The notes under the pieces: model-generated
What the model saw: only the letters and a program-made list of their open reading frames with translations
What the model was told of the DNA's origin: nothing
Database searches by the model: none
Assembly: GCA_944324835.1 (NCBI GenBank)
Contig: CALUXV010000010.1
Coordinates: 1 to 41,000 of the forward strand
From: Candidatus Gastranaerophilales bacterium
GTDB lineage: Bacteria; Cyanobacteriota; Vampirovibrionia; Gastranaerophilales; Gastranaerophilaceae
Reading direction: 5' to 3'
DNA: 41,000 nt
Shown: piece after piece, positions 1 through 7,583 of the stretch
Layout: every line of letters begins with the position of its first letter
Position numbering within the stretch: position 1 is the stretch's first letter
Made by a program: the position numbers and the translations under genes

Positions 1-275
1 ACAACCCTGGTGGTGGTACTATCGGTGGCGGTGACAACCCTGGCGGAGGTATCAATGGCTACCTTGATCAAGACGCTGTAAAACTTATGAACTACTTAAG
101 AGATAAAGGCGTTGAGGTAAAAATCGGTTCAGACTTTGCTCCAATTGCATTTGCATCTCACGAAGGTAGAAGAGGCGGTTTATACCGTATGAATATTGGA
201 GATAGTGTGTTTAGAGCATTGCAAGACAATTTAGATTCATTGCATATCTCTGATAGATTTGATGCTAATCCATAA
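1..275 (+). CDS. 3' end of a glycine-rich protein of unknown function (partial)
   Basis: The frame is open from the window edge (first full codon at position 3) to a TAA at 273-275, giving the last 90 residues of a longer protein. The first ~18 residues are a low-complexity linker with N-P-G-G-G units (the DNA repeats a ggtggcggtgacaaccctgg-like unit). A compact tail of about 70 residues with regular secondary-structure potential follows, including K-I-G-S-D-F, G-R-R-G-G-L-Y-R and D-S-V-F-R-A-L. I do not recognise the family. A Gly/Asn/Pro linker before a small C-terminal domain is common in exported or surface proteins, but the N-terminus is outside the window, so location and role cannot be judged. 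An intrinsic terminator follows 27 bp downstream. Confidence 0.75.
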   Translation, partial: NPGGGTIGGGDNPGGGINGYLDQDAVKLMNYLRDKGVEVKIGSDFAPIAFASHEGRRGGLYRMNIGDSVFRALQDNLDSLHISDRFDANP

Positions 276-301
276 GTATTGAATAATTTATAAATAAAAT
301 A

Positions 302-335
302 AAAGAAGTCAAGGTTTTAAAATCTTGACTTCTTT
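302..335 (+). terminator. Intrinsic terminator of the glycine-rich gene
   Basis: Perfect 12-bp arms (302-313 and 324-335) with a 10-nt AT-rich loop. The left arm begins with an A run and the right arm ends in a T-rich run, so it could act in both directions. It sits just after the stop codon at 275. Confidence 0.8.
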
Positions 336-371
336 ATTTATGATACTCATATTGTTAAACAGTAAATTATG

Positions 372-561
372 GATTAGAAAAAGGATTAATTATCGTTTTT
401 CGTAACGTCATTCTTTGAATAAGTTTTTGTATCGCAAGCAAATGGAGGAAGTGAGAAGCCGTTTGTTCGTATAAAGATAGTTTTGTTGGATTAATACAAC
501 TAATATATATTTACCCACGAATCCAAGAGTTAAATTATGTGTACAAAAAATAGGCCCGGTG
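372..561. repeat. Direct repeat, copy A (ends in a copy of the tRNA-Lys 3' end)
   Basis: Diverged copy of the block at 577-777. Shared landmarks are the attagaaaaa...taattatcgtttttcgtaacg hairpin (offset 205 bp), gcaaatggaggaagtgaga (438 versus 643, offset 205) and aatccaagagt plus aaaaaataggcccggtg (offset 216). The final 10 bp (552-561) equal the last 10 bases of the tRNA-Lys gene; beyond that the tRNA similarity stops. The hairpin here (377-401) carries one mismatch. The unannotated stretch 276-767 holds nothing else that I can recognise. Confidence 0.75.
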
Positions 562-576
562 AAGGACTCCGTTTGC

Positions 577-777
577 GATTAGAAAAACGATTAATTATCG
601 TTTTTCGTAACGTAGATAATTTAATAAAATATTGAATCCTAAGCAAATGGAGGAAGTGAGAACCCGTTTGTTCGGTAAAATATAGTTTTGGGATAGAAAT
701 TTAATCAAATAGATTTACCCGAACAAATTGGTTCGAATCCAAGAGTCAAATTATGGGTACAAAAAATAGGCCCGGTG
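577..777. repeat. Direct repeat, copy B (runs into intact tRNA-Lys)
   Basis: Second copy of the block at 372-561. It contains a perfect hairpin (arms 582-591 and 597-606, loop taatt) and an 11-bp insertion relative to copy A around 720-735 that creates a small cgaac/gttcg inverted repeat. Its right end overlaps the 3' part of the tRNA-Lys gene, so on the minus strand this block lies immediately downstream of the tRNA. Confidence 0.75.
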
Positions 778-838
778 GGATTCGAACCCACGACCAAAAG
801 ATTAAGAGTCTTCTGCGCTACCACTGCGCCACGAGCCT
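768..838 (-). tRNA. tRNA-Lys (anticodon CTT)
   Basis: On the minus strand a 71-nt cloverleaf can be drawn. The acceptor AGGCTCG pairs with CGGGCCT (one G-T). The D stem is GCGC/GCGC with loop AGTGGTA. The anticodon stem is GAAGA/TCTTT with the 7-nt loop CTCTTAA, giving anticodon CTT. The T arm is GTGGG-TTCGAAT-CCCAC. CCA is not encoded; the 3' end is followed by a run of six T. The last 10 bases recur at 552-561. Confidence 0.95.
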
Positions 839-865
839 AGATAATGGTATTATTATTTAATTGTA

Positions 866-955
866 TTGTGGCGGTGGTAGCTGATGTATTTACCCCCGCT
901 ACCTTCCTCTCCTCGGAAGATACTTAATCTTCCTCGTCGGTAGAGTGTCACGGTA
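866..955. other. GC-rich structured segment, possible non-coding RNA
   Basis: About 90 bp that are clearly richer in G+C than the surroundings and have no reading frame. A hairpin with 7-bp arms (ggaagat 915-921, atcttcc 927-933) lies inside. Three segments compete for pairing: ggtagc (876-881) with gctacc (898-903), or ctacc (899-903) with ggtag (939-943). On the plus strand the 915-937 part resembles the anticodon arm of the adjacent tRNA-Lys, but no T arm or acceptor can be drawn. It is not recognisable as SRP, 6S, tmRNA or a riboswitch I know. Strand and function are unknown. Confidence 0.35.
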
Positions 956-1017
956 AGAATAGTTATTAACTATCTCATAAGAAAATTATATGCCTAACAA
1001 TTCAAAATATCAAGTTA

Positions 1018-1404
1018 TTATTCTATCAAATCTTTTATACGATGTTGAGCATCTTTGTTCATATCATAATTAGGATAAACCGATTTCATATAGTCATAGT
1101 GACGATAGTACATTCCGATATCGCCATTATTTGTTAAAACTAATGTTCCGGATTTCCTATTGCCTGGATATGATAGATAGCTTTCGCTTACTTTTCCGTT
1201 TTCAAGTTGTGCCGGAACAGTTTTTTCTAATGTATAACCATTCAAATTATTTGATAATACTTGATTTGGTTTTAGGATTTTTTTTGCTTTTATAAACAAA
1301 TCTTTTGTTTCCGGAGTCATTTTTTGTGATGTATATTCTAGATTTTTGTATCTAAAATTACGAAATGTTATTTTATTTGAGTGTTGCGATATTTTTAAAT
1401 CCAT
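1018..1404 (-). CDS. Orphan protein (128 aa) with N-terminal I-x-F-R motif
   Basis: Unrecognised soluble protein with no signal peptide or membrane segment. Its start is supported by a strong GGAGGAG ribosome site about 10 bp upstream. Residues 11-19 (NKITFRNFR) closely match residues 30-38 of the ADP-ribosyltransferase at 12332-13699 (N-I-N-F-K-N-L-K-Y) and weakly the N-termini of the protease and repeat peptide at 32-34 kb. This suggests a common targeting element rather than a shared catalytic domain. The rest (residues 28-128) is charged, with Y-rich stretches (M-Y-Y-R-H-Y-D-Y). It is divergent to the thioesterase gene. Function unknown. Confidence 0.7.
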   Translation of the reverse strand: MDLKISQHSNKITFRNFRYKNLEYTSQKMTPETKDLFIKAKKILKPNQVLSNNLNGYTLEKTVPAQLENGKVSESYLSYPGNRKSGTLVLTNNGDIGMYYRHYDYMKSVYPNYDMNKDAQHRIKDLIE

Positions 1405-1493
1405 TTGGTTTACTCCTCCGCTAAATAATATTGTAGTTCAACGATAGTTCAATTTGAAATTATTATTTACAATATTTTACATGCAAATCGTGT

Positions 1494-1499
1494 TATAAT
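1494..1499 (+). promoter_or_regulatory. -10 box of a predicted leaderless promoter (thioesterase gene)
   Basis: A perfect TATAAT preceded by TGT (extended -10) ends exactly 6 bp before the ATG at 1506. Initiation 7 bp downstream would fall on the A of the start codon. No Shine-Dalgarno sequence is present. Confidence 0.55.
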
Positions 1500-1505
1500 T
1501 TTTGT

Positions 1506-2243
1506 ATGCTAAAAACTTATGTAAAAACACGGAAAAGATATCCGATAAACTATTATGAACTCAATACTAATCTTAAATTAAAAGAGTCAATGTTTATGTT
1601 GTTTCTGCAGGATGCAGCAACAGTTAATGCTGAAGATAACGGATTCGGTTATACATGGACTGAAGCTAATAATTATGGCTGGTTTCTATTGAAATACAGA
1701 ATAGAATTAGTTCATTACCCGCAAAAATACGATTATATAGAGATAGAAACAGAATCCAGAGGTGCATCCAAATTATTTGCATTTCGTGATTTTACTATTT
1801 ATAATCCAGATAATAAAATTATAGGTCGTGTTGCAAGCTGCTGGGCATTGATTGATATGAATACAAAATCAATGATTGCACCTGTTAAAGCAAAAGATGA
1901 TTTTCAAATTTTTGAAAAACGCGATGATGATTTAGTTTATAACAAAATTAGAACTCCGGAGAAATTTGAGTGCGAAAAAATGTTTGAAGTAAGATTTGAT
2001 GATTTGGATGTTAATCATCATGCCAACAATTCAAACTATATTTCCTGGGCTTTGGAGACTTTACCTTATGATTTTCGAGACAAGTACAGTTTAAAGAACT
2101 TAGATATACAAATTAAAAAAGATATTTCATTAGGGGAAACTGTAATATCAAAAGTATCTGTTGAGGGTTTGCATACGATACATTCAGTTGTCAATAAATC
2201 TACCGGTGATGAATTAGCATTGTTGTCAATTGATTGGGAATAG
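1506..2243 (+). CDS. Acyl-ACP thioesterase (FatA/FatB-like)
   Basis: Predicted to hydrolyse acyl-ACP and release free fatty acids in the cytoplasm. The 245-residue length fits the bacterial acyl-ACP thioesterase family, a double hotdog fold. The first hotdog spans roughly residues 1-135 (L-Q-D-A-A-x-x-N near residue 34, helix carrying D-N-G-F-G), the second roughly 155-245. The catalytic signature of the second domain is visible as D168-x-N170-x-H172 in L-D-V-N-H-H-A-N-N. The start at 1506 is chosen because a perfect -10 box lies 6 bp upstream, predicting a leaderless message. Two acyl-CoA synthetases lie 3-7 kb downstream on the other strand and could reactivate the released fatty acids; that link is inference. 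Confidence 0.9.
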   Translation: MLKTYVKTRKRYPINYYELNTNLKLKESMFMLFLQDAATVNAEDNGFGYTWTEANNYGWFLLKYRIELVHYPQKYDYIEIETESRGASKLFAFRDFTIYNPDNKIIGRVASCWALIDMNTKSMIAPVKAKDDFQIFEKRDDDLVYNKIRTPEKFECEKMFEVRFDDLDVNHHANNSNYISWALETLPYDFRDKYSLKNLDIQIKKDISLGETVISKVSVEGLHTIHSVVNKSTGDELALLSIDWE

Positions 2244-2247
2244 GCTT

Positions 2248-2508
2248 TTAAGACGATTTTTGCCTGTTATACGGTGGATCTTTAATTGTATGCGGGTCTA
2301 TAAAATTAGGTTTATCTTTGATTGTAGAACTTGACTCTCTGCTGTTGCTCGGAGTTTTGGTGTTATTTGTGTTGTTTTTTGTATCGTACTTAAACGGCGG
2401 CTCTTTAATGTCTTCTGTCCGTGTTGTTTGTGCTGATACACAGTTTGAAAGATTAAATAATACGGTAAATAAAAGTAATGTAATTGTGATAATTTTTGAT
2501 TTAGACAT
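2248..2508 (-). CDS. Small secreted protein (86 aa), unknown function
   Basis: Residues 1-27 form a clear signal peptide: K-S-K, then a hydrophobic stretch I-I-T-I-T-L-L-L-F-T-V-L-F, then a likely signal peptidase site after V-S-A before Q28. The mature ~59 residues are Asn/Thr/Ser/Pro-rich and look disordered, with two similar E/D-P-P-[FY]-x-x-x motifs (K-E-P-P-F-K-Y and K-D-P-P-Y-N-R). An AGAGG ribosome site precedes the ATG. It is convergent with the thioesterase gene, 4 bp away. No family recognised; it could be a cell-envelope or adhesion-related peptide. Confidence 0.65.
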   Translation of the reverse strand: MSKSKIITITLLLFTVLFNLSNCVSAQTTRTEDIKEPPFKYDTKNNTNNTKTPSNSRESSSTIKDKPNFIDPHTIKDPPYNRQKSS

Positions 2509-2584
2509 ATATAACCTCTAACTTTGTTAATCAAATATATTTTTTTATATTTAGTTATTTTTGTTATCGGTTATTTGTGGATAG

Positions 2585-3205
2585 TTACTTAGATATTACA
2601 AAAATTACTTCTTCTGTAAAAAAGTTATCGAAAATTTTATGGAATATGCTTTTTCTTACTTTTGCTTTTGTCATACAAATAGTTTTTTCGATTTTAAACC
2701 CGTTATTTCGTGCGAATTCATGAAAATCTTCAATGGTTAAAAGGTGGATATTGGGGGTATCATACCACTGAAACGGCAGTATTCTTGATTTCGGCATTTT
2801 ACCTTTAAACATCAGATAAAATCTAACTTTCCAGTATGCGAAATTAGGAAAACTGACAACCACTTTTTCACCGACTCTAAGCATTTCTTTGATTACAAAA
2901 TCAGGTTTTTCAGTAGATTGAAGTGTTTGATTTAATATAACATAGTTATACGATTTATCCGGATATTCTTGTAAGCCCTCATCAATATCACCTTGAATTA
3001 CTGATAACCCTTTTTCAAGACATTTGACAATATTATCCTGATTGATATCAATACCTCTGGCATGTACTCCTTTATTCTTAAGCATTTTTAATAATGTTCC
3101 GTCACCGCAGCCTAAATCAAGTACGGTTGACCCAGAGTCAATTATATTGGAAATGATTGAATAATTGAGATGCAAGCCTTTTGATTCAAGATAATGTTTA
3201 TTCAT
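2585..3205 (-). CDS. metW: MetW, methyltransferase-fold partner of MetX
   Basis: Class I SAM-methyltransferase fold with the motif I loop V-L-D-L-G-C-G-D-G-T at about residues 28-37. MetW hallmarks follow: V-I-Q-G-D-I-D-E-G-L, N-Q-T-L-Q-S, E-M-L-R-V-G, V-S-F-P-N-F and W-Y-D-T-P-N-I-H-L. The 206-residue length is typical. MetW proteins accompany MetX in many bacteria and are reported to be needed with it for homoserine acetylation; whether this one methylates anything is unknown. The gene overlaps the metX 3' end by 8 bp and has its own AAGGAG site inside metX, implying translational coupling. It is the last gene of the metY-metX-metW run. Confidence 0.93.
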   Translation of the reverse strand: MNKHYLESKGLHLNYSIISNIIDSGSTVLDLGCGDGTLLKMLKNKGVHARGIDINQDNIVKCLEKGLSVIQGDIDEGLQEYPDKSYNYVILNQTLQSTEKPDFVIKEMLRVGEKVVVSFPNFAYWKVRFYLMFKGKMPKSRILPFQWYDTPNIHLLTIEDFHEFARNNGFKIEKTICMTKAKVRKSIFHKIFDNFFTEEVIFVISK

Positions 3206-4298
3206 AGCTATTCTCCTTGAGGAAACTTTTTATGATTTTGGTTTGGGTTTCGTATTCCAGCAGGAATGCATCATGCCCGCAAGGTGATTCAATTTCACAG
3301 AAGGAAATATCTTTTTTGTTTTTCATTAGTGCGTTACAGAGTTCTTTGGATTGTGCTGTCGGGAAAAGCCAATCAGATGTAAAGGATATAATCAGGTATT
3401 TTGCTTTTGTATCTTTGAATGCATCTTCTAAAGAACCGTATTTCGCTTCAATGTCAAAATAGTCAACAGCTTTTGTAATATATAGATAGCTGTTTGCATC
3501 AAACCTGTCAACAAAGATTTCACCTTGATGTGCAAGGTAGCTTTCGACTTCAAAATCTATATCAAAGCTGAAATCAGGAGAATCTTTGTCTTGGAATCTT
3601 CTTGCAAATTTATTCTGCATAGCTTCTTCGCAAAGGTATGTAATATGTCCGACCATTCTGGCGATTGCAAGTCCTTTGTCCGGTTTTTCTCCGTGGTAGT
3701 AATTCCCGTGATTCCAATTAGGGTCTGATAATATTGCGTTACGTCCGACTGCGTTAAATGCAATACTTTGTGCGGACAATTTTGGAGTCGAGGCGATTAT
3801 TATAACATGCGTTACCATATCATTATGGGCTAAAGCCCATTCCATTGCCTGCATACCGCCCATAGAGCCGCCTGCGACACAGAGTTTTTTTACACCTAAA
3901 AAATCAATAAGTTTTTTTTGAACTTTTACAACATCTTCTATTGTAATAACAGGAAAATCCAGTCCGTATTCACGTCCGGTATCGGGGTTAATTGATGCAG
4001 GGCCTGTTGTTCCTTTGCATCCGCCAAGCATATTTGAGCAGATAACAAAATATTTATCCGTATCAAAAGCTTTCCCGGAGCCTACCATATCATCCCACCA
4101 GCCGGGTTTTTTATCTCCTTCGTGGTAGCCGGCGGCATGAGCATCACCTGTTAAGGCATGGAGTAAAAGAATTGCATTGTCACCTTTTTCATTTAACGTT
4201 CCGTAGGTTTCGTATGCTACTTCGACTTCCTTCAACTCTTTACCTGATTCAAGAGATACTGGTTCATTTATTTTAAAATATTTTGTTTCTACTATCAT
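3198..4298 (-). CDS. metX: Homoserine O-acetyltransferase
   Basis: Alpha/beta-hydrolase-fold enzyme transferring acetyl (possibly succinyl) from CoA to L-homoserine, the first committed step to methionine. The triad is visible: S145 in G-G-S-M-G-G, D309 in T-S-D-W-L-F-P, and H342 in C-G-H-D-A-F-L. Other family marks are H-A-L-T-G-D-A-H near residue 47 and N-M-L-G-G-C-K-G-T-T-G-P near 89. The length of 366 aa is normal. It starts 1 bp after the metY stop codon and overlaps metW by 8 bp, so the three genes form a tight operon. The O-acetylhomoserine product is the substrate of the upstream MetY. Confidence 0.95.
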   Translation of the reverse strand: MIVETKYFKINEPVSLESGKELKEVEVAYETYGTLNEKGDNAILLLHALTGDAHAAGYHEGDKKPGWWDDMVGSGKAFDTDKYFVICSNMLGGCKGTTGPASINPDTGREYGLDFPVITIEDVVKVQKKLIDFLGVKKLCVAGGSMGGMQAMEWALAHNDMVTHVIIIASTPKLSAQSIAFNAVGRNAILSDPNWNHGNYYHGEKPDKGLAIARMVGHITYLCEEAMQNKFARRFQDKDSPDFSFDIDFEVESYLAHQGEIFVDRFDANSYLYITKAVDYFDIEAKYGSLEDAFKDTKAKYLIISFTSDWLFPTAQSKELCNALMKNKKDISFCEIESPCGHDAFLLEYETQTKIIKSFLKENSYE

Positions 4299-4299
4299 T

Positions 4300-5586
4300 T
4301 TATTCCTGAGAAAGTTTTATTGCTCTATCAATGTCTTCAATCAAATCTTCAACGTCTTCCAATCCGACAGATAATCTCATAAAATCATCACCGATACCGC
4401 AGGCTTTCATTTGTTCTTCCGATAGCTGTCTGTGTGTTGTGAGATAAGGATATGTAATAATACTTCTGCTGTCTCCTATATTAGTTGTGTGAATTGGAAT
4501 TGTTAATGAATTAATAAATTTTTCTCCGGCTTTTGCTCCGCCTTTAAGTCCAAATCCGATTATTGATGAACATCCTTTAGGGGTGTATTTTTGTGCAAGT
4601 TCATAATACTTGCTGCTTTTTAACATCGGGTAATTAACCCAGTTTATACAAGGATGCTGTTCAAGATGTTCTGCAATTTTAAGTGCTGATTCACAGTGTC
4701 TTTGCATTCTAAGGCTTAATGTTTCAAGTCCCGTTAATGTCAGATAAGAATTAAACGGACTTGAACAGAAACCGTAATCTCTTAGTATTTGTGCCCTTGC
4801 TTTTACTATATATGCAGATTCTTTAAATGTATCCGTATATACAATACCGTGGTATGATTCATCAGGGGCAGTTAGTTCGGGAAATTTTTCCTTTCGTTTG
4901 TTCGTTGCCCCCCAGTCAAAGTTTCCGGAATCAATTATTGCTCCGCCCATTGCATTACCGTGACCTGATATGTATTTGGTTGTTGAATGGATAACAATAT
5001 CCGCTCCATATTTTATCGGATTGCAAAGATACGGTGTCGGGATTGTGTTATCAACAATCAATGGTATATCGTGTTTGTGTGCAACTTCTGCCAATTTTTC
5101 AATATCTAAAATATTTAAGGCCGGATTGCTTAAAAGCTCTATATAGATACATCTTGTTTTATCTGTTATTTCTCGTTCAAAATCTTCAGGATTTTCACCT
5201 TGTACAAATTTTGTATTTATTCCGAGTTTTTTGAAAGAAAATCCGAAAAGATTACACGTTCCGCCATAAAGAGTTGAAGACGCCACAATTTCATCGCCGG
5301 CTTTTGCAATATTAAATATTGCACAGGTAACAGCCGCCATGCCGGAAGATACAACAAGAGCACCAACACCGCCTTCTAATTCTGCAAGGCGTTTTTCCAG
5401 AATCGTATTTGTCGGATTTGAAAGCCTTGTATATATATCACCTTCGCATTTTAAATCAAATAAGTCGGCTCCTCTTTGTACATCATCAAAGTCAAACGCT
5501 GTTGTCGGATAGATTGGAGGATTGATACACATATTATGTTCTTTCGGGTTATGTCCGGCATGCAGTAATTTTGTATCAAATTTCAT
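4300..5586 (-). CDS. metY: O-acetylhomoserine sulfhydrylase (MetY)
   Basis: PLP-dependent Cys/Met metabolism enzyme of 428 aa, the usual length for O-acetylhomoserine aminocarboxypropyltransferases, which make homocysteine directly from O-acetylhomoserine and sulfide. The PLP lysine is K204 in H-S-T-T-K-Y-I-S-G-H-G. Further marks are Y-T-R-L-S-N-P-T near 52, S-S-G-M-A-A near 80 and D-N-T near 179. A GGAGG ribosome site lies before the ATG. It lies 22 bp downstream of the acyl-CoA synthetase gene on the same strand, so a shared transcript is possible although the functions do not obviously match. A cystathionine synthase role is less likely, given the length and the MetX neighbour. Confidence 0.92.
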   Translation of the reverse strand: MKFDTKLLHAGHNPKEHNMCINPPIYPTTAFDFDDVQRGADLFDLKCEGDIYTRLSNPTNTILEKRLAELEGGVGALVVSSGMAAVTCAIFNIAKAGDEIVASSTLYGGTCNLFGFSFKKLGINTKFVQGENPEDFEREITDKTRCIYIELLSNPALNILDIEKLAEVAHKHDIPLIVDNTIPTPYLCNPIKYGADIVIHSTTKYISGHGNAMGGAIIDSGNFDWGATNKRKEKFPELTAPDESYHGIVYTDTFKESAYIVKARAQILRDYGFCSSPFNSYLTLTGLETLSLRMQRHCESALKIAEHLEQHPCINWVNYPMLKSSKYYELAQKYTPKGCSSIIGFGLKGGAKAGEKFINSLTIPIHTTNIGDSRSIITYPYLTTHRQLSEEQMKACGIGDDFMRLSVGLEDVEDLIEDIDRAIKLSQE

Positions 5587-5608
5587 ATCTATCCTCCTTG
5601 TTTAGATT

Positions 5609-7279
5609 TTAGGCTTTAACAAGTTCTTTTACTTCTTTTCTTTTGACTTTTTTGGTTGCCGTTCTAGGAAGCGGTTCTTTTGAAACTACGATGTTAATAG
5701 GACGTTTATAAGCTGTTAATCTTGTACAAAGTTTTTTCACTTCGCCTTTAATAATAGAATTAAGTGTTTCGTCATCGTACTGGTTTATCAATTCTTCTTT
5801 CGGAACAATAACGGCAGCAATATCTTCTGTCCCGTCTTTAGCTCCGAATGTTCTGGAAACCCCGATTACGCAGACTTCATCAAAATATTCACTGGTTTCA
5901 AGAACTGATTCAACTTCTTCCGGGAATACTTTTTTACCGCCGGATAATACAATCATATTTTTGATGCGGCCTGTAATATATACATATCCTTTTTTATTTA
6001 TTTTAGCGATATCACCAGTATGGAACCATCCGTCCTCATCTATGACAGAGGCGGTTAATTCCGGCTGATTGTGATATCCTTTCATGATTGAAGGTCCTCT
6101 AAGCAGAAGTTCTCCTGTTTGTTTATCAACTTTTGCTTCCATATTTTTAATCGGTTTCCCGACTGATTCCAAATCTCTGAATCTGCCGGTATTAACAGTT
6201 GCAATAGGACTGGTTTCAGTGAGCCCATACACCTGATAAATACTAATTCCTACACGTTCAAAGAATTTAGCGGATTCCATATCCAATGGGGCTCCGCCCG
6301 ATATAAAGCCTCTGAATTTTCCGCCTGCATATTTATGTATATCTCGGAACATAAATCTTCTGATACAGGTGAATGGTATAAATTTTGCAAGTTTCAATTT
6401 AAGTTTAAACAAGAATTTACTCAATTTCGAAAGGTGAGTTACCTCGTTTTCAATTGCCGTTTTTAAAAGTTTTATGAATGCCGGCACTGCAACCATAAAT
6501 TGAATTTTCTTTTCTTCCATCATTTTCATAATATCTTTTGGTTTAAGGCTGTGTGTATAATATACAGAGAAACCAAAATTCAAGAATGTTGAAAAACCTA
6601 CAGTCATTTCAAATAAATGGTTCATCGGAAGAATTGATAAAATTCTTGCTTCTCTCGGGAAAATATCTGCAAATGCGATATCTAAATCTTTTAATTGCGA
6701 CAGAATATTCCCGAAAGTTGTTTCAACACCTTTGGGAGAACCGGTTGTTCCTGAGGTGTATATGATAAATACTGTTGAATGTCTTGAGCGGTGTACCCAT
6801 TTGCATTCGTAGTTGTTTGGTATTGTATAAATACTTGGTAATGTCTGATTATAAGAAGGTTCATCCATAACAATAATATGTTTTAATGATGGCAGTTCTT
6901 TTTGAAGGTCAAGTGCCGTATTAACATATTTTTGCGAAACCATCATAACAGTCGGATTACAGTCTGATAAAATTGATTTTAATTCGTATTTGGTAAGTTT
7001 AATATCTAAGGGGACTGTTATTAAACCGGCAATAATAGATGCAAAAACGCAAGTCCCATATTCCGGTTTAGATTCAGATAGTATTGCCAGTCTTTCACCT
7101 TTTTGTATTTGTAAATCATTTTTTAAATGCGCTGCAATTCTTCTGGACATTAGACCAAGTCCGTTATATGTGAATTCTTTCCAGCCATAGAATGATTTCA
7201 TCCCTAAAGCGATTTTGTTTGCATAATCATTCGTTCTGTCTTCAAGTAAAGACAATACGTTACTGGTTCTATCTTTCAT
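5609..7279 (-). CDS. Long-chain acyl-CoA synthetase (AMP-forming), copy 1
   Basis: ANL-superfamily adenylating enzyme of 556 aa activating a carboxylic (probably fatty) acid to acyl-AMP and then acyl-CoA. Motifs are the phosphate loop Y-T-S-G-T-T-G-S-P-K-G near residue 175, Y-G-L-T-E-T-S-P near 350, G-W-F-H-T-G-D near 425, the hinge region G-R-I-K-N-M-I-V-L-S-G-G-K, and a C-terminal catalytic lysine in P-R-T-A-T-K-K. The ATG has an AAGGAGGG ribosome site. It is paralogous to 7584-9254, which has the same length and about two-thirds identical residues by eye. Substrate chain length cannot be told; an acyl-ACP synthetase role is an alternative. Confidence 0.85.
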   Translation of the reverse strand: MKDRTSNVLSLLEDRTNDYANKIALGMKSFYGWKEFTYNGLGLMSRRIAAHLKNDLQIQKGERLAILSESKPEYGTCVFASIIAGLITVPLDIKLTKYELKSILSDCNPTVMMVSQKYVNTALDLQKELPSLKHIIVMDEPSYNQTLPSIYTIPNNYECKWVHRSRHSTVFIIYTSGTTGSPKGVETTFGNILSQLKDLDIAFADIFPREARILSILPMNHLFEMTVGFSTFLNFGFSVYYTHSLKPKDIMKMMEEKKIQFMVAVPAFIKLLKTAIENEVTHLSKLSKFLFKLKLKLAKFIPFTCIRRFMFRDIHKYAGGKFRGFISGGAPLDMESAKFFERVGISIYQVYGLTETSPIATVNTGRFRDLESVGKPIKNMEAKVDKQTGELLLRGPSIMKGYHNQPELTASVIDEDGWFHTGDIAKINKKGYVYITGRIKNMIVLSGGKKVFPEEVESVLETSEYFDEVCVIGVSRTFGAKDGTEDIAAVIVPKEELINQYDDETLNSIIKGEVKKLCTRLTAYKRPINIVVSKEPLPRTATKKVKRKEVKELVKA

Positions 7280-7376
7280 CTTCCCTCCTTAAACGAAGTT
7301 ATAACTTGTTAAACCAATTATAACAGCTATAAGGCAGGCATGGAATTTTTATTTACATAAATTTATGTTTAGAATA

Positions 7377-7408
7377 AGTGATTAAGTGACTGGGTGACTA
7401 AGTGATTA
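7377..7408. repeat. Tandem 8-bp repeat (agtgatta-like, four units)
   Basis: Four consecutive octamers: agtgatta, agtgactg, ggtgacta, agtgatta, with a decayed fifth (agggattc). It lies in the 304-bp gap between the two acyl-CoA synthetase genes. A similar run of degenerate octamers (…tttatc) precedes lepA's end at 35144-35167. Confidence 0.7.
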
Positions 7409-7438
7409 AGGGATTCCTTTGCGTTCGACCATGCGGAC

Positions 7439-7500
7439 CTTCACATACGTTCAGGACGACGAAATTCGGTCATTCTGAGCGTATGCGAAGAATCTCTTTT
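7439..7500. repeat. REP-like inverted repeat, recurs at the window's right end
   Basis: Arms 7439-7460 and 7469-7490 are complementary at 18 of 22 positions around an 8-bp spacer, so a long imperfect hairpin can form. The segment 7469-7500 (containing cattctgagcgtatgcgaag) is repeated without mismatch, in inverted orientation, at 40925-40956. The rest of the 304-bp gap 7280-7583 holds the octamer repeat and otherwise nothing I can identify. Confidence 0.75.
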
Positions 7501-7583
7501 TGCAAATTATTAGGAGATTAGTCAAGTGAACAGTAGCAAGGTGACAGCTTTCTATTCATTAATTACTAATCACATTTCACTAA

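Noticed and set aside
372-777. CRISPR array
   Set aside because: Only two long diverged copies without short regular spacers.
866-955. SRP RNA or a second tRNA
   Set aside because: The conserved SRP apical loop sequence is absent, and no acceptor or T arm can be formed around the anticodon-like hairpin.
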